Positions 8,284 to 15,293 of a stretch of 64,000 nt of DNA are shown here, piece after piece. The first letter of the stretch is position 1. The number at the start of each line of letters is the position of its first letter. The position numbers were made by a program, and so were the translations under genes. The notes beneath the pieces are model-generated. The model was not told the DNA's origin. It did not search any database and was given only the letters and a program-made list of their open reading frames with translations. This DNA is from Micromonospora cathayae. Lineage in GTDB: Bacteria; Actinomycetota; Actinomycetes; Mycobacteriales; Micromonosporaceae. The stretch covers positions 3,658,001-3,722,000 of the forward strand of contig NZ_CP118615.1 in the NCBI RefSeq assembly GCF_028993575.1. Direction: 5' to 3'.

Positions 8284-8751
8284 TCAGAGCAGCGGGCCGA
8301 CCGCGACCGCGCTGATCGCCAGGGCGGCGACGACGAGGACCGTGCGGAGCGAGTTCCAGTTGCCCCAGCGGACCCGTGGGTTGATCTCCTCGAAGTTCTC
8401 CGGCAGCCGGTCCGGGTCGAGGGTCTTCAGCCAGCGGTTGATCGGCACGTTCTTGGTCAGCGAGATGACCATCGCGCCGAGCAGCAGTACCGCGGCCAGC
8501 CCGAAACCGACCCGGGACACCGGCTGGTCCACCAGGACGGCGAGCAGCACGTCCACCACCAGCGACGTGATCATGCAGATCGGCATGAACGGGTCGAAGC
8601 GGGTCACCAGGAACTGGTGGATCGGCACGTACTGGTCGGTCGGCAGCCGGAGCAGCAGCGGCACCCCACCGAGCACGGTGATCATCAGCCCGCCGGCGGC
8701 CATCCCGGTCCCCGTCAGGGTGATCGGGACCAGGAGCTGGGTCCAGGTCAT
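8284..8751 (-). CDS. DUF1772 family membrane protein (anthrone-oxygenase-like), copy 2
   Basis: 155 aa starting at ATG 8751 with GGAGAACGAG upstream. It has the same length and layout as the protein at 2349-2816: four hydrophobic segments and a conserved TKNVPIN stretch before the last helix. Sequence identity between the two is low by eye, so they are probably functionally distinct paralogues rather than a recent duplication. It is the first gene of the operon with BCCP, biotin carboxylase and an unknown membrane protein. A SARP-type promoter at 8814-8856 precedes it. An oxidase role on an aromatic intermediate is inferred from the family. Confidence 0.75.
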   Translation of the reverse strand: MTWTQLLVPITLTGTGMAAGGLMITVLGGVPLLLRLPTDQYVPIHQFLVTRFDPFMPICMITSLVVDVLLAVLVDQPVSRVGFGLAAVLLLGAMVISLTKNVPINRWLKTLDPDRLPENFEEINPRVRWGNWNSLRTVLVVAALAISAVAVGPLL

Positions 8752-8813
8752 CTCGTTCTCCGCTTTCAACCCGAGGGTGGCTCGACCGCAGGAGGTCGAT
8801 CTGGCTTCCGGCC

Positions 8814-8856
8814 ATCCTCGGGTCGGCATCTCGACGCCAACTCCGGAATCGCTGGA
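8814..8856 (-). promoter_or_regulatory. SARP-type activator site and -10 for the DUF1772-BCCP-AccC operon
   Basis: On the minus strand there are three phased heptamers, TCCAGCG, CGGAGTT and TCGAGAT, each separated by 4 bp. Then come 8 bp and GAGGAT at 8819-8814. The middle repeat is the weakest. The -10 lies about 62 bp upstream of the start at 8751. Confidence 0.6.
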
Positions 8857-8913
8857 GAACCGGCGGCAGGACGCCGTCCGCCGCAACCGGGCCGGCCGTG
8901 CCGGCGGTGGCCG

Positions 8914-8956
8914 GGCCGACCGCGCCGGCCGCAACCCGGCCGACCGCGCCGGCCGC
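8914..8956. repeat. 24-bp tandem duplication in the divergent intergenic region
   Basis: A 19-bp core (GGCCGACCGCGCCGGCCGC) occurs at 8914-8932 and again exactly at 8938-8956. It lies between the two divergent SARP-type sites of the 8752-9130 intergenic region. Apart from the two sites and this repeat I see nothing else in the interval. Confidence 0.7.
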
Positions 8957-8981
8957 GGCCCCGGAGCGGGCGCGGGTGCGG

Positions 8982-9034
8982 TCCGGACCCTTCCAGGTGC
9001 CTTCGAACCGTTTTCGAGACCCGCCGGCCAGTGT
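8982..9034 (+). promoter_or_regulatory. SARP-type activator site and -10 for the acyltransferase operon
   Basis: Heptamers TCCGGAC (8982), TCCAGGT (8992), TCGAACC (9003) and TCGAGAC (9014) have the same 10/11/11 spacing as the site at 2254. They are followed by 8 bp and CAGTGT at 9029-9034 as -10. The start codon is about 97 bp further on. Confidence 0.65.
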
Positions 9035-9130
9035 CGGTCCGGACTTGGACGACATCGGCGCGACCCGCTCGGACAGCCCTGCACGGTCGCCGGCGGTGGT
9101 CGGGCCCGCAGCGGGAGGAAGGTGACCGCG

Positions 9131-11050
9131 ATGGCAGCGACTGACGCCGCGATCGTTGGGTGGGCGATCGGACCGGTGGAGCGGGACGAACCGGAGAACA
9201 CCGGCCGGGCGGCCACCGTCGCGACCGTAGTCGACCGGCTCGGCCCGACGGTACGACGGGGCCGCCGCACCTCGCTCGTGCTGACCGGGGCACACCCCCC
9301 GGCCGGCTACGAGGGCGGGGTCACCTCGGCCTGCGTACCGCCGGGCGCCGCCGGGGCGACGGTGTTCGTACCCCGGCTCTGTGCGGCGCTGCACCGCGCG
9401 ACGACCCTGCTGGCCCGAGCCGGGGCCGACCTCGTCCTGGTCGCGGCCGAGCTGGAGGACGAGCCGGGGCGGTGGCTGGTGGTGGCCCTGCGCCGCCTCG
9501 CCGAGTCCTGGTCCCCCGACCAGCCGCCGCTGGTCGTCGTCCGGCCCACCGACGACCTCACCGAGACCGACCGGTCCCGCTCCGGCGTGCTCCGCCCCAG
9601 CGACCTGCGTCGCGTGCTCACCGACGGCTGCCACCGCCCGAACCCGGTCGCCGACCGCCGCGCCCCGACCCCGGTCGCGCTGCCGGACAGCTCCCGGCGC
9701 GGCACCTCGATCGTCCTGCTGCCGCCGCCCGCGCCGGTACGCCCGCCCGGCGGACCGCTGCTGATCCGCTGGTCCGCCACGGACGAGCGGACCGAGCAGC
9801 GCCGCCGGCAGGCGATGGGCCGGCTCGGCCGCTTCGCCACCGACCTGTTCGGCGACGACCGGCGCCGGGCCGAGACCCTGGCCCGGCAGGCTCCCCGGCC
9901 GGCCGGGAACCTGGCCCGGCCGGCCCCGTCGCAGGCCACCACCGAGGGGGTACGCGGCGCGGTCGTCGCGGCCACCGCCACCGAGGCCGCCGACGCGCTG
10001 GACCGGCACCGGCCGGTCGCGCCGAAGGGCCGCCCGGTGGCGCTCGTCTTCCCCGGCCAGGGCGCCCAGTACCCCCGGATGGGCGCCGGCCTGTACGACC
10101 ACGACCCGGTCTTCACCACCGCCCTGGACACGTTCTTCGCGCTCTGGGGCGACGGCGGGCCCAGGTTGCGCGACGAGTGGCTCTCCGCCGACCCCGACAT
10201 CCCGTTCGACGACGGCTCCCGCGCCCAGCCGCTGCTGTTCGGCGTCGGGTACGCGCTCGGCGCGATGGTCCGCTCCTGGGGCGTACGCCCGGTGGCGCTG
10301 CTCGGGCACAGCGCCGGGGAGATGGTCGCCGCCACCCTCGCCGGCGCGTTCAGCCTGCCCGCCGCCGTCGCGCTGATGCGGGCCCGGGTCACCGAGGTGC
10401 TCCGCACGCCGCCGGGCGGCATGCTCGCCGTCGCGGCCACCGCCGACGAACTCCAGCCGTACCTGAGCCTCGACCCGACCGGGCAGGTCGCGGTGGCCGC
10501 TGTCAACGCCCCCCGGCAGACCATGCTCGCCGGCCCGGACGAGGCCCTGCGGGTGGTGCAGGAGAAACTCCGCGAACAGGGGTACGTCTGCCGGCTCGCC
10601 AAGGCCCGCCAGGCGTTCCACAGCCCCGCCGTCCTCGACGCGTCGCTGGCCACCCGCCCGGCCGTCGAGGCGGCCCGGCCCGGCCCGCCGGTCGACACCG
10701 TCTACTCCGCGTACACCGGCCGCAAGCTCGACGACGCCACCGCCCGCGACCCGATGTTCTGGACCACCCAGATCGCCGACCCGGTGCTGTTCTGGCCGGC
10801 GCTGGATGCGCTGTTCGGCACCGGTGACCTGCTCGTGGTGGAGGCCGGCGCGGGTCAGGGGCTGACCAACGTGGCCCGCCAGCACCGTGCGGTGCGGTCG
10901 AAGGCCAGCGACGTGGTGGGGCTGCTGCCGGCCGCGCCCGGCACCCCGGAGGCGGACCGCCGGGCCGTGCTGGCCGTCGCGGCGCGGCTCTGGACCGAGG
11001 GCCACGACCTGCGGTGGGACGCCCTCGACGGCGTCACCGCCCACCCCTGA
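9131..11050 (+). CDS. Stand-alone malonyl-type acyltransferase with long N-terminal extension
   Basis: 639 aa from ATG 9131. GTG 9122 is possible but sits only 3 bp from the GGGAGG. Residues from about 300 onward form a polyketide-synthase-type acyltransferase domain. It contains FPGQGAQYPRMG, the nucleophile motif GHSAGE (Ser394) and QAFHSP, resembling the HAFH specificity motif of malonyl rather than methylmalonyl ATs. A late VEAGAGQGLT also fits. The first 300 residues have no domain I recognise. One segment (ALHRATTLLARAGADLVLVAAEL) faintly recalls a ketosynthase fold. It probably loads malonyl or another acyl unit onto a carrier protein encoded outside the window. The multicopper oxidase gene follows 35 bp downstream. 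Confidence 0.82.
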   Translation: MAATDAAIVGWAIGPVERDEPENTGRAATVATVVDRLGPTVRRGRRTSLVLTGAHPPAGYEGGVTSACVPPGAAGATVFVPRLCAALHRATTLLARAGADLVLVAAELEDEPGRWLVVALRRLAESWSPDQPPLVVVRPTDDLTETDRSRSGVLRPSDLRRVLTDGCHRPNPVADRRAPTPVALPDSSRRGTSIVLLPPPAPVRPPGGPLLIRWSATDERTEQRRRQAMGRLGRFATDLFGDDRRRAETLARQAPRPAGNLARPAPSQATTEGVRGAVVAATATEAADALDRHRPVAPKGRPVALVFPGQGAQYPRMGAGLYDHDPVFTTALDTFFALWGDGGPRLRDEWLSADPDIPFDDGSRAQPLLFGVGYALGAMVRSWGVRPVALLGHSAGEMVAATLAGAFSLPAAVALMRARVTEVLRTPPGGMLAVAATADELQPYLSLDPTGQVAVAAVNAPRQTMLAGPDEALRVVQEKLREQGYVCRLAKARQAFHSPAVLDASLATRPAVEAARPGPPVDTVYSAYTGRKLDDATARDPMFWTTQIADPVLFWPALDALFGTGDLLVVEAGAGQGLTNVARQHRAVRSKASDVVGLLPAAPGTPEADRRAVLAVAARLWTEGHDLRWDALDGVTAHP

Positions 11051-11085
11051 GGACTCCTGACGACCGACCGCCCCGGAGGCTGCAC

Positions 11086-13167
11086 GTGTTGTTCGAAAGC
11101 TATCTCAACTTCGACATCGAGGCCGCGTTGTTCCTCACCCTGCTGTGGGGGACGACGGCGGTCCTGGTGGCCCGGCGGCCACACCACCGCTCCGACAGGC
11201 GGGGCCGCCGCCGCGCCACCTTCCTGCTGGTCCTGGTCGCCATCGGCATGCTGCTGGTCGCCGGCCGGATCACCACCACGCTGCTGATGGGCAGCTTCGG
11301 CTACCTGTTCGTCGCCGACCGGGTCGCGGTGGCGCTGCCGCTGGTGATCCTGCCCGCGCTGGCGGTACTGGTGCTGTCGGTGCCCCGCTGGCGGGCCCAC
11401 CGGCGGGAACCGTCGGCCGCGACCCGGCTGGCGACCTTCGCCCCGCAGGCGGTGGTGCCGTTCCAGGCCACCGCGCTCGGCGCGCTGCTCGGCTTCGTCA
11501 CCGCCATCCTGGTCACCATGGGACCACCGCAGCTCGTCCCGATCCTCACCGTCTACACCGGGTACCTGACCGTGGTGGTGCTGCTCTGGCTGTGGCAGGC
11601 GTACCGGTTCCGGGTGGCGTCGAACGGCGGGCCGGTCCGCCGGTCGCTGCCGGTACGGGCGCTGCGCGCGGTCGCCGTCGCCACCGCGTTCGTGCTGGTC
11701 CTGGTGGGTGGTCTGAGCTGGGCGGCCGGCACGACCACGCTGCCCGGCCGGATCAACATGGCCGACCACGCGCACGGCGAGGCGTACTCGGCGGCCGGCC
11801 CGCACGGGGCGCACGCCGGACGCTCGGTCAGCGTCGCCGAGCTGACCGGCCCGCGCGCCGAGACCCCGGACCGGAGGTACACCCTGGTCGCCGAGGCGAA
11901 GAAGCTGCGGCTGGCCTCCGGCAAGGAGGTCGACGCGTGGCTGTTCAACGGGCAGAGCCCCGGCCCCGAGCTGCGGGTCAAGCGCGGAGAGCTGATCGAG
12001 GTCACCGTCGTCAACAAGGTGCCGGACACCAACGTGTCGGTGCACTGGCACGGCGTGGACGTCCCGAACGCCGAGGACGGCGTCGCCGGCGTCACCCAGG
12101 ACGCGATCAAGCCGGGCGGCACGCACGTCTACCGGTTCCGCCCCGACGAGGTCGGCACCCACTGGTACCACTCCCACCAGCAGTCCTCGATCCAGGTGAA
12201 GAAGGGCCTGTTCGGGCCGCTGATCATCGAACCGGAGCAGACCGACCTGGCCCCCGGCACCCAGGACGTCATCGTCGCCGCGCACACCTGGTACGACGAC
12301 AAGCTGCCGCTGGAGCCGCCCACCCTGTTCGGCACCATCGACCAGCTCGAACGACGGCGGATGGCCCCCGGCACCCCGGTCCGGCTCCGGCTGATCAACA
12401 CCGACGGGGCGACCCACCGGTACTCGCTCACCGGCACCCCCTTCAAGGTGGTGGCGATCGACGGCAACCCGGTCAACGAACCCACCGACGTCCGGGGCGA
12501 ACAGCTCGTCATCGGCGGCGGCGGCCGGTACGACGTCGAGTTCACCATGCCGACACAGCCGGTCCGCCTCACCGAGCTGCGCCGGTACGGCAGCGAGCTG
12601 CGGGTCGTCGAGGGTGGTCTGCTGCTCAGCGCCGACGGCGCCGGCGACGTCGCACCGGACAAGCCGCAGGACGCCTTCGACCCGACCACGTACGGCTCGC
12701 CGGCCCCCACCCCGTTCGGCCGGGACAGCACCTTCACCAAGACCCACTCGCTGGTCTTCGACAACGAGCTGTGGTTCTACGACGGCAAGTTCGGGGTGGT
12801 GTGGGCCAGCAACGGCAAGGCCTTCCCCGAGGCCCCGTCGATCACCGTCCGGGAGGGCGACCTGGTGAAGGTACGGTTCGCCAACCGCAGCCACTTCGAC
12901 CACCCGATGCACCTGCACGGACACCACGTGCTGGTGCTCAGCCGCAACGGCAAACCGGCCACCGGCAGCCCACTGTGGCTGGACACCGTCAACGTCGAGG
13001 TGGGCGAGATCTGGGAGGTCGCCTTCAAGGCCGACAACCCGGGCCTGTGGATGGACCACTGCCACAACCTCGACCACGCCGCCGCCGGCATGATGTCGCA
13101 CGTCATCTACGAGGGCGTGACCACCCCGTACGAGGTCGGCCACGACACCCCCAACGAACTGGAGTGA
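11086..13167 (+). CDS. Membrane-anchored multicopper oxidase
   Basis: 693 aa. The GTG start at 11086 is preceded by GGAGG at 6 bp. About six transmembrane segments fill residues 1-220. An extracytoplasmic laccase-like module with cupredoxin folds follows. Copper ligands are complete: HWHG (320-323), HSH (362-364), HPMHLHGHH from 606, and HCHNLDHAAAGMM from 658 with the axial methionine. The enzyme should couple one-electron oxidation of phenols or a metal to oxygen reduction at the outer membrane face. Co-transcription with the acyltransferase under a SARP-type promoter favours a biosynthetic role such as quinone formation or phenol coupling over copper tolerance. The polytopic N-terminal anchor is uncommon for the family. 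Confidence 0.88.
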   Translation: MLFESYLNFDIEAALFLTLLWGTTAVLVARRPHHRSDRRGRRRATFLLVLVAIGMLLVAGRITTTLLMGSFGYLFVADRVAVALPLVILPALAVLVLSVPRWRAHRREPSAATRLATFAPQAVVPFQATALGALLGFVTAILVTMGPPQLVPILTVYTGYLTVVVLLWLWQAYRFRVASNGGPVRRSLPVRALRAVAVATAFVLVLVGGLSWAAGTTTLPGRINMADHAHGEAYSAAGPHGAHAGRSVSVAELTGPRAETPDRRYTLVAEAKKLRLASGKEVDAWLFNGQSPGPELRVKRGELIEVTVVNKVPDTNVSVHWHGVDVPNAEDGVAGVTQDAIKPGGTHVYRFRPDEVGTHWYHSHQQSSIQVKKGLFGPLIIEPEQTDLAPGTQDVIVAAHTWYDDKLPLEPPTLFGTIDQLERRRMAPGTPVRLRLINTDGATHRYSLTGTPFKVVAIDGNPVNEPTDVRGEQLVIGGGGRYDVEFTMPTQPVRLTELRRYGSELRVVEGGLLLSADGAGDVAPDKPQDAFDPTTYGSPAPTPFGRDSTFTKTHSLVFDNELWFYDGKFGVVWASNGKAFPEAPSITVREGDLVKVRFANRSHFDHPMHLHGHHVLVLSRNGKPATGSPLWLDTVNVEVGEIWEVAFKADNPGLWMDHCHNLDHAAAGMMSHVIYEGVTTPYEVGHDTPNELE

Positions 13168-13204
13168 CCCGCCCGCGACGGCCGACCCGCCGTCGGCGCT
13201 GACC

Positions 13205-13234
13205 ACGGCCCCCGGCCCTCCCGCCGGGGGCCGT
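13205..13234. terminator. Bidirectional terminator between multicopper oxidase and sigma factor genes
   Basis: Perfect 12-bp arms (ACGGCCCCCGGC at 13205-13216, complement at 13223-13234) around a 6-nt loop, between two convergent genes. Confidence 0.8.
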
Positions 13235-13265
13235 CGCGTCGTCCGGCGGCTGGGGAATCCCAGCG

Positions 13266-15164
13266 TCAGCCGGGTCGCAGGCAGGGGTCGGTGATCTGGT
13301 ACGTCGGGCTCTGCGCGGTGCGTCCGTCCGCGGCGGTCATCCGTACCGACCAGGTCAGCGCCGACGCCCGCAGTCGTCCCACCGTCGCCTGGGCGGCCGA
13401 CCCGTCCACCGTCATGGCCTGGGTCGACGTGGCGGCCCCGGCGGGCGCCCAGCGCACCTGCGCCCCGTCGACCGGGGCGCTGCCGGTGGCCCGCACCACC
13501 AGGCTGTAGGTGTCCTGGGCGCAGCGTACGTGCGCGCTCGCCGTCACCGTGAACGCCCGTACCGGCGGCGGCGTGCTGGTCGGTCGGGCCACGGTCGGCG
13601 CGGCGGCGGGCGCGGCGGTGGTGGGTACGACGGTCGTGCCCGGGGCGGTCGTCGGCGCGGGTCCCGGTCGGGTACCGGGCGCGACGGTGCCGGGGGACGC
13701 GCCGGTGCTGCCCGTCGTGCCGGGTGCCGGTGCCGTCGGGCCTGTCGTGGCCGGGGAGGTGCCGCCGTTGGTGGTGGTGACCATGGCAGTGGTCGACGCC
13801 GGTGCCGCCGCCGTCGATGTCTCCGCATCACCGATCGCCGCTCCGGACGTCGCCGCCACCTGTCCGGCCGGCTGCCCGGCGAGCGCCCAGATACCGGTCA
13901 GGGCGAGGAGCGCCAGCAGTCCGGCCGCCACCGCCATCCGTCGCCGGCGTCGCCGGACGTGGGTGGCGGCCGAGGTGACCCGGACGGGCTGGTCCCCGGA
14001 ACGCGGCAGCGCCGCGCCGCCCACACCCACGGCCACGGCGATGGGCTTGGTAGCCGATCCGGTGGCCGGCTCTTCGCCCGGCGCCGGGGTAGGCTGCCCG
14101 CCCGGCTCACCGGACCGTCCGGAACCGGCTGCGCCGTCCGTGGACCCGCCGGTACCGGTCGACGTCGACGGCGCGGCGGGCACGTCGGGCGACGACCGTA
14201 CCTGGACGCTACCGTCGGCCGGCCCGGCGTCGCCGTCGGCCGCAGTGGTCACCTCGGTGTTGCCGTCGGCCGGGCCGGTCACCTCGATGGTGTCGCCGGT
14301 TCCCGTGTCCTCGGGACCGCCGTCGGTGGTCGTGCCGTCGGTGCTGCCGTCGGTCGTGGTGCTGTCGGTCGTGGTGCTGTCGGTCGGGGCGGCGTCGGCC
14401 AGCCTCGACCACACCGTCCCGGAGACGACCAGGAACCCCGGAGCGGTGTACGCGGACAGCAGCGCCGCCGGGCTGAGCTGTTCCCGGCGGAGCAGCCCGC
14501 AGACCGCGCAGTGGTCGATGTGCCGGGCGACCCGCTTGCGCAGGGTGGGGGTGAGCCGGCCCTCCCAGCCGTCGACCAGACCGGCCAGGTCGGGGCAGTC
14601 CCGGGTACCGCTGCGGGCGACGAGCAACGCGCCGAGCGCCCGTTCGAGCTGCGCCCGCGCCCGGGACAGGCGGGCGTGGGCGTGTTTGGCGGGTACTCCG
14701 AGGGCCGCGCCGATGTCGACCGGGGACAGGTCGTGGCGGATCGCCAGGTGGACCACCTCGCGGTCGCCCGGGTTCAGGGCGGCCGCCGCGGTGTGGACGA
14801 GGTCGCGTACCTGCTCGGTGTTGACGTCCGTGCCCGAGTCGGCGGTGTCGGCCACCGGTTCGGCGGCCTCCTCCAGCGGCGCGGAGCGGGACCGTTCCCG
14901 CAGCTGCCGCAGGCACTCGTTGCGCACGATCGTGTAGAGCCAGGGCCGCAACCGGTCCGGGTCACGGAGCTGGTCGATGCGCCGGCTGGCGGCGAGGAAC
15001 GCGTCGTGCACCGCGTCCGCGGCGGCCTCCGGTTCGCGTACCAGCACCCGGGCGTACGTGTAGAGCCGGTCGGCGTACCGCCGGTACATGCCCTCCAGGC
15101 CGGCCCGCTCGCCGCGGCGGACGGCTTCGACGAGCGCCCGGTCGTCCTGTGCCGCCGTGTCCAT
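13266..15164 (-). CDS. ECF sigma factor fused to zinc-finger, transmembrane and extracellular tail
   Basis: 632 aa from ATG 15164 (GGGAG upstream). Residues 1-100 are sigma region 2 (RRYADRLYTYARVLV, then WLYTIVRNECLRQLRER), and about 125-190 are region 4. Next comes an anti-sigma-like HIDHCAVCG zinc motif near residue 214. A Thr/Ser/Asp/Gly-rich stretch follows, then a basic RRRRRR patch and one transmembrane helix at about 408-428. A Thr/Pro-rich linker leads to a C-terminal domain with two cysteines. Ordinary ECF sigmas stop near residue 190. The tail looks like an anti-sigma factor and sensor fused in cis, resembling ECF groups with C-terminal membrane extensions. It probably responds to an envelope signal and may need cleavage for release. 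It is divergent from a subtilase. Confidence 0.85.
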   Translation of the reverse strand: MDTAAQDDRALVEAVRRGERAGLEGMYRRYADRLYTYARVLVREPEAAADAVHDAFLAASRRIDQLRDPDRLRPWLYTIVRNECLRQLRERSRSAPLEEAAEPVADTADSGTDVNTEQVRDLVHTAAAALNPGDREVVHLAIRHDLSPVDIGAALGVPAKHAHARLSRARAQLERALGALLVARSGTRDCPDLAGLVDGWEGRLTPTLRKRVARHIDHCAVCGLLRREQLSPAALLSAYTAPGFLVVSGTVWSRLADAAPTDSTTTDSTTTDGSTDGTTTDGGPEDTGTGDTIEVTGPADGNTEVTTAADGDAGPADGSVQVRSSPDVPAAPSTSTGTGGSTDGAAGSGRSGEPGGQPTPAPGEEPATGSATKPIAVAVGVGGAALPRSGDQPVRVTSAATHVRRRRRRMAVAAGLLALLALTGIWALAGQPAGQVAATSGAAIGDAETSTAAAPASTTAMVTTTNGGTSPATTGPTAPAPGTTGSTGASPGTVAPGTRPGPAPTTAPGTTVVPTTAAPAAAPTVARPTSTPPPVRAFTVTASAHVRCAQDTYSLVVRATGSAPVDGAQVRWAPAGAATSTQAMTVDGSAAQATVGRLRASALTWSVRMTAADGRTAQSPTYQITDPCLRPG

Positions 15165-15293
15165 CCGTGACTCCCACCGCTCGTCGACCAGTCCAGTAAA
15201 GCGGAGCGAAAAACTTCTGGGGAAATCTGTTGGCATCCCGACCCGTCGGCGCTCACACCGGTGTCACTCCACCACGGACACTGAGGAGACACC

